This document shows positions 17,355 to 26,339 of a DNA stretch of 64,000 nucleotides, one piece after another. A program made the translations under genes and the position numbers. The notes below the pieces were generated by a model. It was not told the origin of the DNA, searched no databases, and saw only the letters and a list, made by a program, of their open reading frames with translations. The stretch lies in the NCBI GenBank assembly GCA_025362495.1, contig JANYGI010000005.1:1-64000 (forward strand), in the 5' to 3' direction. Each line of letters starts with the position of its first letter. The first letter of the stretch is position 1. This stretch comes from Byssovorax sp. Lineage in GTDB: Bacteria > Myxococcota_A > Polyangia > Polyangiales > Polyangiaceae.

Positions 17355-19183
17355 GAGGCCTCCACCGCGCCGGTGGCGCCGGGTAACGGGGTGGTCGTCG
17401 CGACGACTCCAGCGTCGAGCTCGCTCAGCGCGGCGAGGTCTTCTTCGATGCGCTGCTCCTCGGCGAACGAGGCGTAGAGGCCGCCGTTCTTGCAGAGGTC
17501 TTCGTGGCGTCCGCGCTCGACGACCTTGCCGGCTTCGAGGACGATGATCGAGTCGCAGCGGCGCGCGGCGGCGACGCGGTGGGTGATGAGGATGACGGTG
17601 CGGCGCGCGGCCTGGCGCTCGATCGCCGCGAGGATCGCCGCCTCGGTCTTGGCGTCGACGGCCGAGAGCGGATCGTCGAGCACGAGGACTGGGGGCTCGC
17701 GCACGAGGGCCCGGGCCAGGGCGACGCGCTGCCGCTGGCCGCCCGAGAGCTGCACGCCGCGCTCGCCGACGACGGTGTCGAAGCCCTCGGGGAGCGACAT
17801 CACCTCGGCCAGCACCTCGGCCTCTTCGGCGGCGTGGCGGATCGTCTCGGTGCCCGCCTCGCACTCGGGATCGTCGAGCGAATAGCCGATGTTGCGCGTG
17901 ACCGTCGTCGAGAACAGGAAAGCGTCTTGCTGCGCGTAGCCGATGCTCGCGCGCACCGTCTCGAGCGGCAGATCGCAGATGTCGTTGCCGTCGAGGAACA
18001 CGGACTTGGTCGGCGTCGGGAGGAGCCGCGCGAGGAGCACGGCGATGGTGCTCTTGCCCGATCCGGTGCGGCCGACGATCGCCAGCGACCCGCCGGCGGC
18101 GACGTCGAAGCTCACCCCGTCGACGACCTTGCGGACGCCGTACGCGAACGAGAGATCCTCGACCTTGATGGCGCCGGCGACGTGATCGGGCGCGGCGAGC
18201 GTGCCGCTCTGCACCTCGGGGACGGCGTCGAAGACGACCTTGAGGCGCTCGTAGCCGGCACGGCCACGCTGGATGATCGAGAACACGAAGCCGAGCGCGA
18301 GCATCGGCCAGATCAGGCGATTCAGCGCGATCGAGAAGGCGAGGAAGTCGCCCTTGCTGATCTCGCGCGAGAGGACGAGGCCGCCGCCGTACCAGAACAC
18401 GACGAGAATCCCGATGGAGCTTATCCACCCCATCATCGGCCCCATCGAGCCGCGGAGGCGCGCGAGGGCGAGGTTCTTCTCGAGGAAGGCGACGTTCGAC
18501 TCTTCGAACGACCTCTGCTCGGCCTCTTCGAGCGCGAACGATCGCACCACGCGCACGCCGGCGAGGCTCGCGAGGACGCGGTCGCTCATCTTGCCGATCG
18601 CCTCCTGGTTCTCGCGGTTGAACTTGAAGAGCTTGCCCGAGAACGAGCGCGTCACCATGGCCAGCGCCGGTAGCGTGATCAGCGACGCGAGCGTGAGCTT
18701 GACCGAGATGTGGAGCATCACGTAGAGCGCGCTCGAGAGGGCGAAGAGCGAGCCGGCGACGTTGAGCACGCCGAAGCCGAGGAGGAGGCGCACCTGCCCG
18801 AGATCGTTGGTCGCGCGGCTCATGATCTCGCCGGTGGGCATCTTGCGGAAGAAGGCCGGGCCGAGCTTGTGCAGGCGCGAGAGGAGCACGGCGCGGAGCT
18901 CGTACTCGACGTTGCGGCCGCCGGTGAAGACGGTGATCCGCGACAGCACGCGCATCACCGCGGCGGAGACGCTGACCACCAGCATCAAGATCGCGGCTGT
19001 TTTACCGGCTGATCCTTGCTTCGCGTCGGCGGCGTCGACGGCGGCCTTCACGAGGAAGTCGCGCTTGGCCATGAGCAGCTGCTGGGCTGCGAGAAGGCCG
19101 GCGCCCGCTGCGTAGAGGACGAGGTTGCGGCGAAACTGGGCGCCGAGGCCGACGGGAAAATTCTCGGGATCGTTCTTGGGCAT
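17351..19183 (-). CDS. ABC exporter half-transporter, degenerate-Walker-B subunit
   Basis: 610 residues: six-helix exporter membrane domain (about 20-320) and nucleotide-binding domain (about 345-580). Walker A GRTGSGKST, canonical signature LSGGQRQRVALARAL, Walker B VLVLDDPLSAVD with Asp in place of the catalytic Glu, H-loop ITHRV. The Asp substitution together with the partner's FSAGE signature predicts one degenerate and one consensus ATP site, as in heterodimeric exporters such as BmrCD and TM287/288. The start ATG overlaps the upstream stop (TGATG) and the stop overlaps the next GTG, so all three genes are coupled. Confidence 0.93.
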   Translation of the reverse strand: MPKNDPENFPVGLGAQFRRNLVLYAAGAGLLAAQQLLMAKRDFLVKAAVDAADAKQGSAGKTAAILMLVVSVSAAVMRVLSRITVFTGGRNVEYELRAVLLSRLHKLGPAFFRKMPTGEIMSRATNDLGQVRLLLGFGVLNVAGSLFALSSALYVMLHISVKLTLASLITLPALAMVTRSFSGKLFKFNRENQEAIGKMSDRVLASLAGVRVVRSFALEEAEQRSFEESNVAFLEKNLALARLRGSMGPMMGWISSIGILVVFWYGGGLVLSREISKGDFLAFSIALNRLIWPMLALGFVFSIIQRGRAGYERLKVVFDAVPEVQSGTLAAPDHVAGAIKVEDLSFAYGVRKVVDGVSFDVAAGGSLAIVGRTGSGKSTIAVLLARLLPTPTKSVFLDGNDICDLPLETVRASIGYAQQDAFLFSTTVTRNIGYSLDDPECEAGTETIRHAAEEAEVLAEVMSLPEGFDTVVGERGVQLSGGQRQRVALARALVREPPVLVLDDPLSAVDAKTEAAILAAIERQAARRTVILITHRVAAARRCDSIIVLEAGKVVERGRHEDLCKNGGLYASFAEEQRIEEDLAALSELDAGVVATTTPLPGATGAVEAS

Positions 19184-20571
19184 CAGCGGGCTTTACGGGG
19201 GAGGGGCGCGAGAGGGCGGCGATGCGACGACTGCATCGCCGGGCGCTCGCGAGTCTCCACGGCGAGCTCGAGATCGTGGAGCTCGAGCCGGGTGGAGAGC
19301 AAACCGAGGAGGACACGAGCGCCGCCGCGGCTGTCGAGATCGCCGATGACGCCGATCTTGTCGATGAACGGGCCGGAGCGGACGCGAACCTTCGCGCCCT
19401 TCTCCAGCGTCATAGGGGCGGGGCGCGACGGCGACGAGGGGGCTGCCGCCGCCGCGACCGGCGACGCCGCGGTCGGGAGCGCGGCGATCGAGGCATGCTC
19501 GGTGGGAGCCGCGATCGCCGTGGGCGCGGGCGCGACGATATCGACGCGAGGCACCGGGCCGCTCGCGGGCGGCTCGTGGCGAGGCCGCTGGCTCGACGGC
19601 GGCGACGCGCCCTTGCCAGCGAAGAGCGTGCTCAGCGAAGGGCGACGCGTCGACGAGATCGGCGGGTTGCGACGGGCCTCCTCGGCGCGGGCGATCGCCA
19701 CTTCTTGAGAGCGCTTGCGCGACTCTTCCTGCTCGGTGCGCCAGCGCTCCGTCTCCGCGTGGGCCTCGGCGTGGGCGCGCGCGCGCTCTTTCTCGACGCC
19801 CTCGAGGCGGCGATCGAGGGCCACGCGATCGTTGTCGCGCGACCAGGCGACGAGGCGGTAAATCGGCGCGAGCGCGACCAGCGCGTCTTCCAGCTGCTCG
19901 TCGAGGATCTCCGCGTGCTCGAGCGCCGTCTCGCGCGCGACGCGCCAGCCCACCCAGACGGGGATCTGCTCCGCCGAGGCGCGCGCGACGAGGTGCCGCA
20001 GCGCCTCGGGCGTCGCCGCGCTGGAGGCGATCCGCCCCGCCGCGCCGTCGCCGCCGGCGCCGATCGTGAACTCTTCCGGCAGCGCGACGAGGGCCTCGAT
20101 CAGCGCGCGGACGAGCGCGCCGTCCGCGCTCGCGTCCACGCGCGCCCGGAGGTTGTCGAGGTCGACCTCGGCCTCGGAGGGGATCGCGAAGCAGACCTCG
20201 ACGGCGCGGGCGTCGAGGCGGAGCGCGAGGAAAGCATGGCGATCGTAGGGGCTCTGATCGCCCATCACGTCGGAGATGGAGCGGCCGCGATCGAGGAGGC
20301 GCGAGAGCTCGTCGCGAGCGGCCTCGTTGCGCGAGAAGAAGATCCACTGACAGTCGACGTGCTTCCGGTTGCGGAGCGAGGGGTGCTCGTCCGAGCCATG
20401 GACGTCGACCGCCAAGCCCTGGGCGGCGAGGCGCGCGACGACCCCGCGCGCCCACACCAGGGCCCGCTGCTTCACCTCGAGGCGAGGCCGCGAGTACGCG
20501 TTCGAGGTCGCCTTCTCGGCCGCGTAGGCGTCGAAGTCACGAGCGTTGAGGTGCAGGGACGTTTGGCTCAT
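19183..20571 (-). CDS. KOW-motif protein coupled to an ABC exporter operon
   Basis: 462 residues, start at the ATG of MSQTSLHLN. Residues 1-250 form an unrecognised globular domain (VDVHGSDEHPSLRNRKHVDCQW..., LDARAVEVCFAIPSEAEVD). Residues 260-320 are a charged Glu/Arg/Ala helix, probably coiled coil. Then comes a Pro/Ala-rich linker. The C-terminal 60 residues contain a KOW-type motif (KGAKVRVRSGPFIDKIGVIG) like the one in NusG and some ribosomal proteins. Its stop overlaps the exporter start (TGATG). What an RNA/RNAP-type KOW module does with an exporter is unknown. Confidence 0.75.
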   Translation of the reverse strand: MSQTSLHLNARDFDAYAAEKATSNAYSRPRLEVKQRALVWARGVVARLAAQGLAVDVHGSDEHPSLRNRKHVDCQWIFFSRNEAARDELSRLLDRGRSISDVMGDQSPYDRHAFLALRLDARAVEVCFAIPSEAEVDLDNLRARVDASADGALVRALIEALVALPEEFTIGAGGDGAAGRIASSAATPEALRHLVARASAEQIPVWVGWRVARETALEHAEILDEQLEDALVALAPIYRLVAWSRDNDRVALDRRLEGVEKERARAHAEAHAETERWRTEQEESRKRSQEVAIARAEEARRNPPISSTRRPSLSTLFAGKGASPPSSQRPRHEPPASGPVPRVDIVAPAPTAIAAPTEHASIAALPTAASPVAAAAAPSSPSRPAPMTLEKGAKVRVRSGPFIDKIGVIGDLDSRGGARVLLGLLSTRLELHDLELAVETRERPAMQSSHRRPLAPLPRKAR

Positions 20572-20596
20572 GGCTCCGGATCGGACACGACGCCGC

Positions 20597-20632
20597 GAGC
20601 CCCGGGCGAACGAGCTCGCCCGACCGGGGCTC
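20597..20632 (-). promoter_or_regulatory. Leader hairpin before the KOW-ABC operon
   Basis: GAGCCCC (20597-20603) pairs with GGGGCTC (20626-20632), and GGGCGA (20604-20609) with TCGCCC (20616-20621), with a 4-nt bulge and 6-nt loop: 13 paired positions. It sits 26 nt upstream of the KOW gene start, inside its predicted leader. There is no U-run, so a simple terminator is less likely than a translational or attenuation element. Confidence 0.5.
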
Positions 20633-20654
20633 GTGACCCTCGTGAAGGGGGCGG

Positions 20655-20682
20655 ATCGTATCCTGCGCGGCAGCGAAATCAA
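20655..20682 (-). promoter_or_regulatory. Putative promoter of the KOW-ABC operon
   Basis: On the minus strand TTGATT (20682-20677), 16 bp, TACGAT (20660-20655). The predicted transcript starts near 20648 and would carry the hairpin at 20597-20632. The rest of the gap 20572-21168 (597 bp) is the shared upstream region of this operon and the divergent zinc-ribbon gene and shows no gene. Confidence 0.35.
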
Positions 20683-21168
20683 TGCTCCACAATTGCTCTC
20701 GTTGAGCCCCCGCATTCACGCCGAATTCAGCCGCGCGACAGGGCGTCGCGAAGGACGGGACACGCTTGACCGATCGGGGCGGCGTGTCACCTTGAGCGGC
20801 GGGGCTCTCGCACGGCGAATCATGCGAGATTGCGATGCCTCGACGAAACGACTACGGAGAATAAAGCGACCGCACCGCCGCGCTGCAGTCCGTCACGGAC
20901 AGGGCCCCCGCAGGCCTTTCCTGACAGACCGCAGCATTATCCGGAGGGGTCCATGCGGCGCCCTCACGAACCGAATTGCCTGAAGCTCGCGCGGGCATCG
21001 ATCATTCATCCCGCGCCCACAACGAGATCCGCACGACGAATCTGACCGGACCGAGCCCGTGAACCGTCCGCGCAAGCCCCCACAACCGCCCGATGCCCGG
21101 CTCCGCCGAGGGGTGTCGCGCGGCCGGACGTTCAGCCTCGAGCAGGCTCGCTCCCTCTGAAAGGACCC

Positions 21169-21945
21169 ATGGAACAATATCGAGACGAGCACATTGCCTG
21201 TGCGAACTGCGGCGCGTCGTTTCTCTTCTCCGCGGGCGAGGCCGCGGTCTTCGCCGAGCGCAGCCTGGCAGCACCGAAGCGCTGCAAGGAGTGTCGGCGG
21301 GCTCGAAAAGAGCAGGGTGGCGGCGCCCCCGGCCAGGGTCGGCCGGCTCCGGCGTGGGGCGGTGGAAACGGTGGCGGCGGCGGGCAGCGCGACTTCGCGC
21401 CGCGCGGCCAGGCGGCCCCCCCGCGCTACACGGGCGACGTGAACGAGTACCGCAGCCCGATGCAGGACAACAGCTACGGCAACCGCCCTGCATGGGGCGG
21501 CGGCAACCAGGGCGGCGGAGGCAACGGGTTCGGCGGCGGCGGTGGCTATGCAGCGCGCGGTCCGCGTCCTCCGATGGGCGGCGGCCGACCGGCGTTCGGC
21601 GGCGCTCCTCCCGGCGGCGCGCGCGCCCCGCAGCGCGGCGGCCCGCCTCCGTGGCAAGGCAGCGGCGACGGTAACTACCGCGCGCCCTCGTCGCACGGCG
21701 GCAACGGTGGCTACGACCAGCGCGACAACCGCTTCGCCGGCCCGCCGCGCGGCGCACCGCAAGACGGCGGGTTCGCGGCAGGCGCTCCGGGCGCGGAGGG
21801 CGCGCAAGCGCGTCGGCGCCCCACCGCGGAGATGTTCTCGATCACGTGCAACTCGTGCGGCGCGCACGCCGAGGTCCCGTTCCGTCCCGCCGAGGGGCGT
21901 GACGTATTCTGTCAGGCCTGCTACCGCGCCCGCAAGCCCACCTGA
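21169..21945 (+). CDS. Two-zinc-ribbon protein with glycine/arginine-rich centre
   Basis: 258 residues. The N-terminus is a zf-trcl-type zinc ribbon (CANCGASFLFSAGE..., then CKEC, residues 10-45). Residues 50-220 are disordered, rich in Gly/Pro/Arg/Gln/Tyr/Asn with many RG, GGG and NG repeats. The C-terminus is a second CxxC...CxxC ribbon (CNSCGAHAEVPFRPAEGRDVFCQAC) of the CxxC-x-CxxC type found in myxobacterial proteins. The architecture resembles RNA-binding RGG proteins. The start has a GAAAGGA Shine-Dalgarno sequence. A role in RNA metabolism or condensates is inferred only from composition. Confidence 0.85.
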   Translation: MEQYRDEHIACANCGASFLFSAGEAAVFAERSLAAPKRCKECRRARKEQGGGAPGQGRPAPAWGGGNGGGGGQRDFAPRGQAAPPRYTGDVNEYRSPMQDNSYGNRPAWGGGNQGGGGNGFGGGGGYAARGPRPPMGGGRPAFGGAPPGGARAPQRGGPPPWQGSGDGNYRAPSSHGGNGGYDQRDNRFAGPPRGAPQDGGFAAGAPGAEGAQARRRPTAEMFSITCNSCGAHAEVPFRPAEGRDVFCQACYRARKPT

Positions 21946-22027
21946 GCAGCGCCGAGGCCGCGTCCCGGATCTCCCGGGCGCGGCCGTCCGGCTCGCGGTC
22001 GCGCCGAGCGCCGCGAAACCCTTCGAT

Positions 22028-23881
22028 TCAGCCTATTTCGCAGACCAGCTCGGGTGAGAAGCTCTGCTCGCCCGCGGTGATGACCACGCGCGCGTCGATG
22101 CGGACCGCGCGGCGCACCGTCTGCTCGACGACGCCGGCGATCCAGTAGCGGAGCGGCTGCGCGGCCGGCTCGAACTCGACGATGTGGAGCTCGGCGCGGC
22201 CGTCGGCGCGCGCCGACACGCGCCAGCCGCCGAAGCTGAAGAGCCGCGCCCAGATCGACGTGCCCCGGCGCAGCACCGCCGCCAGATCGGGCGTGGTGCG
22301 CAGCAGCGTGCGGACGACGTTGTAGAGCTCGCCGTCGACGGCGACGCGGCCGATCTCGCGCCAGCGGCCGGGATCGCGCACCACGATCACCGTCGCGTGC
22401 TCCATGTACGCGTCGAGCGCCTCGAGCTCGTACGCGACGAGCGCGTTGATCGATCCGTTGCGAAAATCGCCGGCGTACGCGGCCGGCATCTGGGCCACGA
22501 TCTCGTCGCGCGCGGCGGCGCCGAACAGATCCTGGATGACCTTGTCGACGCTGCGGAGGACGGGGCCGCGCACCTGGAACCGACCGGCGAAGCGCTGCGG
22601 CAAGGCGCGCACCGGCGAGATGCTGCTCATCGGCGCGCCGGAGCCGACGCCGACGAGCGTCGTCGTGGGATCCTCCGAGCGCGAGCTGACCGAGATCGGC
22701 GCCTCGAGAGCGCTGCGCACCGTCTTGGGGAAATCGCCCGGCATCGCGCGGGGCGACGACTTCGCGGCCTCCGGCAGCTGCGCCGGGCCCGCCTTGACGA
22801 TGGGCGCGCTCACCTCGTGGCGCTGCGGGGAGTCGGGCCCGCGCGACGACGGCATGCTCTGCATCGTCCGCTGCTGGAGCTGCGAGGCGAAGCCGAGATC
22901 GGGGTTGCTGCGTCGCTCGCGCGAGGCGTTCGTCTCCTCGCGCAGGCTCGCGCCGGCGACGGGCAGCATCCGCCGCGCGATGTTGATGATCCGCCCCAGC
23001 GCGGCGACGCGACGCGCCGGATCGGGGACGATGCGCTCGAGCTCGCGGATGACCTCGATCGCCGTGGGAAAGCGCTTTGCCGGGTCCTTCTGGAGGAGCT
23101 TCTGCACGATCGCTTCGACCTTGGGATCGACGTGGGCGCCCGACGACGAGAGCGACGGAGTCTCGGCGTGGACGACGCGGAACGCCGTCGCGACGGCCGT
23201 CGGCCCGCGGAACGGTCGCGAGCCGGTGAGCAGCTCGAACAGGAGCACGCCGACGGCGAAGAGATCGCTGCGCCCGTCGAGCGGCGTGTCGCCGGTGGCC
23301 TGCTCGGGCGAGAGATAATCGGGGGTGCCGAACACGACGCCGGTGCGCGTGCGCGGGCTCGGCCCCGTGTTGTCCGTCATCTTCGCGATGCCAAAATCGA
23401 GGAGGCGAACCGTGGCCATCCCGCGCGCGGCGTCGAAGGCGATGAAGACGTTCTCGGGCTTGAGATCGCGGTGAATGATGCCCGCGCGGTGAGCGGCGTC
23501 GAGCGCCTCGAGGACCGGGATGCAGGTGCCGACGGCGGCGTCGATGTCGAACCGGGCGACGCGCAGGAGGGCGGCGCCCACCGACTCGCCGTCGAGGTAC
23601 TCCATCACCATGTACGGGCCCATGTCGCACACGCCCATGTCCGTCACCTCGACGACGTTGGTGTGGCGGATGCGGCTCACGGCCTGCGCTTCCTGGAAGA
23701 AGCGCTGTGACAGCTCGGTGTTCTGGGCGAGCTCGTGATGGAGGAACTTCACCGCGACGGATCGACCGCCGCCGACGGGCTCAGCGCGGAAAACGTCGCC
23801 CATCCCGCCGCCGCCGATTCTCTCGGCGAGGCGATACTTGTTGTCCAGGAGGACGCCGGAGCTAGGGGGACGAAACGACAT
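22028..23881 (-). CDS. Ser/Thr protein kinase with C-terminal DUF2378-like domain
   Basis: 617 residues. The kinase domain (about 15-280) is complete: glycine loop GGGGMGDVF, Lys in VAVKFLHH, HRDLKPENVF, LDFGIAKM, YLSPEQAT. A long linker (285-430) rich in Ser/Pro/Arg follows. The C-terminal 180 residues (VRGPVLRSVDKVIQDLFG..., YMEHATVIVVRDPGRW, LRRGTSIWARLFSFGGWRV) resemble the myxobacterial DUF2378/TIGR02265 family, but I am not certain. There is no transmembrane segment, so it is likely a cytoplasmic signalling kinase. The ATG at 23881 is preferred over the TTG three bases upstream. No Shine-Dalgarno sequence is visible. Confidence 0.88.
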   Translation of the reverse strand: MSFRPPSSGVLLDNKYRLAERIGGGGMGDVFRAEPVGGGRSVAVKFLHHELAQNTELSQRFFQEAQAVSRIRHTNVVEVTDMGVCDMGPYMVMEYLDGESVGAALLRVARFDIDAAVGTCIPVLEALDAAHRAGIIHRDLKPENVFIAFDAARGMATVRLLDFGIAKMTDNTGPSPRTRTGVVFGTPDYLSPEQATGDTPLDGRSDLFAVGVLLFELLTGSRPFRGPTAVATAFRVVHAETPSLSSSGAHVDPKVEAIVQKLLQKDPAKRFPTAIEVIRELERIVPDPARRVAALGRIINIARRMLPVAGASLREETNASRERRSNPDLGFASQLQQRTMQSMPSSRGPDSPQRHEVSAPIVKAGPAQLPEAAKSSPRAMPGDFPKTVRSALEAPISVSSRSEDPTTTLVGVGSGAPMSSISPVRALPQRFAGRFQVRGPVLRSVDKVIQDLFGAAARDEIVAQMPAAYAGDFRNGSINALVAYELEALDAYMEHATVIVVRDPGRWREIGRVAVDGELYNVVRTLLRTTPDLAAVLRRGTSIWARLFSFGGWRVSARADGRAELHIVEFEPAAQPLRYWIAGVVEQTVRRAVRIDARVVITAGEQSFSPELVCEIG

Positions 23882-24062
23882 CAAGCACTGCAGTCATGCG
23901 CGGATCGTGGCCGATCGCCTCGGGATCGAACCTCAAGTAGAGCGCCGTCTCGGCCTCGTGAAAAGGGAATCCTACGCTCACCCCTCTCCGGGTCGTCTGG
24001 TCGACGTTTTCCCTTGTAACACCGGTCCTGTGCGGCACCTCGCGCCGACGGCGGGGGCATGC

Positions 24063-24872
24063 TCAGGTCGCCTTCGCGTCGCGGAGCTCGGTCAAGCGCG
24101 CCGCGAAGGCCGCGAAGCCCTGGCCCATGGGCTCGTCGGTGATGAAGCGCGGGGGCACGCTGAGACGCCGCGCCGGGCCGCGAACATTGGCCACGCCGAA
24201 GGTGAGCGTGAACGCGGCGAAGGGCGCGGCGTCGTTGCCGCTGTCGCCGATGTACGCGTAGCGAGCGCGCGCGGCCGTCGCGTCCTCACCGAAGCGACGG
24301 ACGAGCAGGCGGATCGTCCCCGAGGCCTTGTCGTCGGGCTCGCTGGTCAGGTGCAGGTGCACGCTCGACACGAGGGTGCGCGCGCCTCGCTCCGCCGCGA
24401 GCCGCTGCATCGCGACGATCGCCTCGCGCGGGACGCGCCGGTGCTCGCCGATGTCGATCGTCACGTCGGTGCGCCGCGCGTCGTTGTCGTCGGCGAGCTC
24501 GGCCTCGGGGAAGCGGGTCACCAGCTCGGCGGCGAGGTCGAGCAGCGCGCGGCGACGCTCGCGGCGCACCGCGGGATCGAGCGGATCCAGCGCCACGATC
24601 CGCCGTGATCCTCCCTCGTCCGCGACGAGCGCGATGGCCCCGTTCTCGACCACGGTCGCGTCGAGCGGCCACTGCCTCTGGATCACCTCGCCCCAGCCCG
24701 CGGGGCGTCCCGTGCAGGCGATCAGCCGCAGGCCCGACCCGCGCAGCCGGAACAGCGCGGCGTAGGCGGCCGCGGAGAGCGCGCCGTGATCGAGCAGCGT
24801 GTCGTCGAGATCGAAGATCACGCCGCGGAGGCCGCGCGCCTCGGCGGCGGAGAGACGCCCGAGCGGCAGCAC
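24063..24872 (-). CDS. HAD-superfamily hydrolase, sugar-phosphatase-like
   Basis: 269 residues from a GTG start one base after the upstream stop. HAD motifs: FDLDDTLLDHG (nucleophile Asp and acid/base Asp, near 21), IACTGRPAGWG (motif II Thr), an Arg/Lys region around residues 180-200, and YIGDSGNDAAPF (motif IV). The cap between motifs II and III resembles the C2B caps of mannosyl-3-phosphoglycerate or trehalose-6-phosphate phosphatases. The substrate is not determinable. It is co-transcribed with rlmI. Confidence 0.85.
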   Translation of the reverse strand: MLPLGRLSAAEARGLRGVIFDLDDTLLDHGALSAAAYAALFRLRGSGLRLIACTGRPAGWGEVIQRQWPLDATVVENGAIALVADEGGSRRIVALDPLDPAVRRERRRALLDLAAELVTRFPEAELADDNDARRTDVTIDIGEHRRVPREAIVAMQRLAAERGARTLVSSVHLHLTSEPDDKASGTIRLLVRRFGEDATAARARYAYIGDSGNDAAPFAAFTLTFGVANVRGPARRLSVPPRFITDEPMGQGFAAFAARLTELRDAKAT

Positions 24873-24873
24873 G

Positions 24874-26073
24874 TCAGATCGCGTCCACGCGAGCGATCAA
24901 CGCCTTCAAATACAGGCCTTCCGGGAACGCGGCCGGCACCGGGTGATCGCCGCCTTGAAAGTGTCGATCGAACACCATGGCCGACATCCGCGCGTCGCGG
25001 GCGCCGAGCGCGAGCGCGCGCGTGAGGTCGTCGAGGCTGACGGCGCTCGAGCACGAGCAGAACACGAGGACGCCGCCCGGCTTGGTGGCGCGGCACGCGG
25101 CCGACGCGAGGCGAGCGTAGGCGCCGAGCGCGCCGTCCTTCGCGCCGCGCGAGGGCGCGAGCTTCGGCGGATCGCAGATCACGAGATCGAACCCGCCGCG
25201 CGTCGAGGCGTCCTGGAAGGCCTGCTTGGCGTCCTCGCGCACGTGCTTGATGCGATCGGAGAGCCCGTTGATTCGCGCACACTCGGCGCCGATCTCGATG
25301 GCGATGGCGCTCTCGTCGACGGCCACGACCTCGGTCGCCCCGCCGCGCGCCGCCGCCATCGCGAAGCTGCCGACGAACGAGTACGCGTCGAGCACGCGCC
25401 GGCCCCGCGCGAGCTGCTCGATCCGCGCTCGCAGCGCGCGCTGATCGAAGTAGAAGCCCGTCTTCTGGGTGAGCGAGAGCGGGATCTCGTAGCGCAGCCC
25501 GCGCTCGTGGAAGCGAAGCGCGTCGACGCCGGTGTCGCCGCGGACGACGCCGACGCCGGGCGTGAACCCTTCCATCTTGGCCTGCATCGCGGGGGTACGA
25601 TCGATGATCGCGCGCGGCGCGAGCGTGGCCTGGAGCGCGTCGAACACCACGCCCTCGCGCAGCTTCACGCCGATGGTGTTGAGCTGGACGACGGCGACGT
25701 CGGCGAACATGTCGATGATGAGCGAAGGCAGCCCGTCGCCCTCGGCGTGGACGAGGCGGAACGCGTCTGTCTCGTGGCCGGCCGCAGCGCTCGGGAGCCC
25801 GAGCTCGCGACGATGCGCCAGCGCGCGCTCGATGCGTCGGCGAAAGACGGCGCCGTCGATGGGCGAATCGTCGCGGGTGAAGAGGCGCACCGGGATGGCC
25901 GATCGCGGCGTGTACAGGCCGCGACCGAGGATCGTCCCGTGGGGATCGACGACGGTGACCTCGTCCCCGGCGACGGCGCCGCCTTCGATCCGCGCGATGG
26001 CCTGCGCGAAGACCCACGGGTGGCCCGACCACACGGGCCGGACATGACCGGGCTTGAGGGTGACGATGGGCAT
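24874..26073 (-). CDS. rlmI: Class I rRNA methyltransferase, RlmI-type
   Basis: 399 residues, matching RlmI (396 in E. coli), which methylates C1962 of 23S rRNA at C5. An N-terminal PUA domain (about 1-80, LKPGHVRPVWSGHPWVFAQAI) is followed by the central EEHEE-type region and a Rossmann methyltransferase domain. Motifs: TGFYFDQRALR, VLDAYSFVGSFAMAAARGGA (SAM binding), FDLVICDPPKLAPSR and the catalytic Cys in VFCSCSSAV. The start ATG gives MPIVTLKPGH. The downstream HAD gene follows after one base. Confidence 0.93.
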   Translation of the reverse strand: MPIVTLKPGHVRPVWSGHPWVFAQAIARIEGGAVAGDEVTVVDPHGTILGRGLYTPRSAIPVRLFTRDDSPIDGAVFRRRIERALAHRRELGLPSAAAGHETDAFRLVHAEGDGLPSLIIDMFADVAVVQLNTIGVKLREGVVFDALQATLAPRAIIDRTPAMQAKMEGFTPGVGVVRGDTGVDALRFHERGLRYEIPLSLTQKTGFYFDQRALRARIEQLARGRRVLDAYSFVGSFAMAAARGGATEVVAVDESAIAIEIGAECARINGLSDRIKHVREDAKQAFQDASTRGGFDLVICDPPKLAPSRGAKDGALGAYARLASAACRATKPGGVLVFCSCSSAVSLDDLTRALALGARDARMSAMVFDRHFQGGDHPVPAAFPEGLYLKALIARVDAI

Positions 26074-26256
26074 GATCGAGCAGCAATCCTCGCGAGAGAA
26101 ACCGCCGTGGAGCTAGCACGGGATGGCTCCGCGGGGATCCAGGTGCGCGCGAGCGATCCAGTGGCCCGGTCGGGTCGCCTTGCAGTATTCTTCAGGTCCG
26201 TGTGAACCTCACGTCACACAGCGCCGTGGCGACCGATGCACGGCGGCGTGGGATGC

Positions 26257-26291
26257 CCGCCATCCGCCCGGGTAAACCGATAGGATGGCGG
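26257..26291. promoter_or_regulatory. Inverted repeat beside a sigma54-type promoter
   Basis: CCGCCATCC (26257-26265) and GGATGGCGG (26283-26291) are perfect 9-bp inverted repeats separated by 17 bp. They lie immediately upstream of the -24 element, a plausible site for an additional regulator or a DNA-bending protein. Confidence 0.45.
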
Positions 26292-26292
26292 A

Positions 26293-26308
26293 TGGCATCC
26301 TGGTTGCT
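26293..26308 (+). promoter_or_regulatory. Sigma54-type (-24/-12) promoter
   Basis: TGGCATCCTGGTTGCT matches TGGCAC/T-N5-TTGCW with exact GG-N10-GC spacing. The predicted start near 26319 gives a leader of about 20 nt that contains GAGGAG before the ATG at 26340. Such a promoter would need an enhancer-binding activator. Confidence 0.65.
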
Positions 26309-26339
26309 AGGTTGTCGACGTCGAACGAGGAGTCGCCCG

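Noticed and set aside
15492-17477. Long plus-strand frame over the ABC transporter gene
   Set aside because: It mirrors the transporter in antisense and lacks motifs; the minus strand shows complete ABC motifs.
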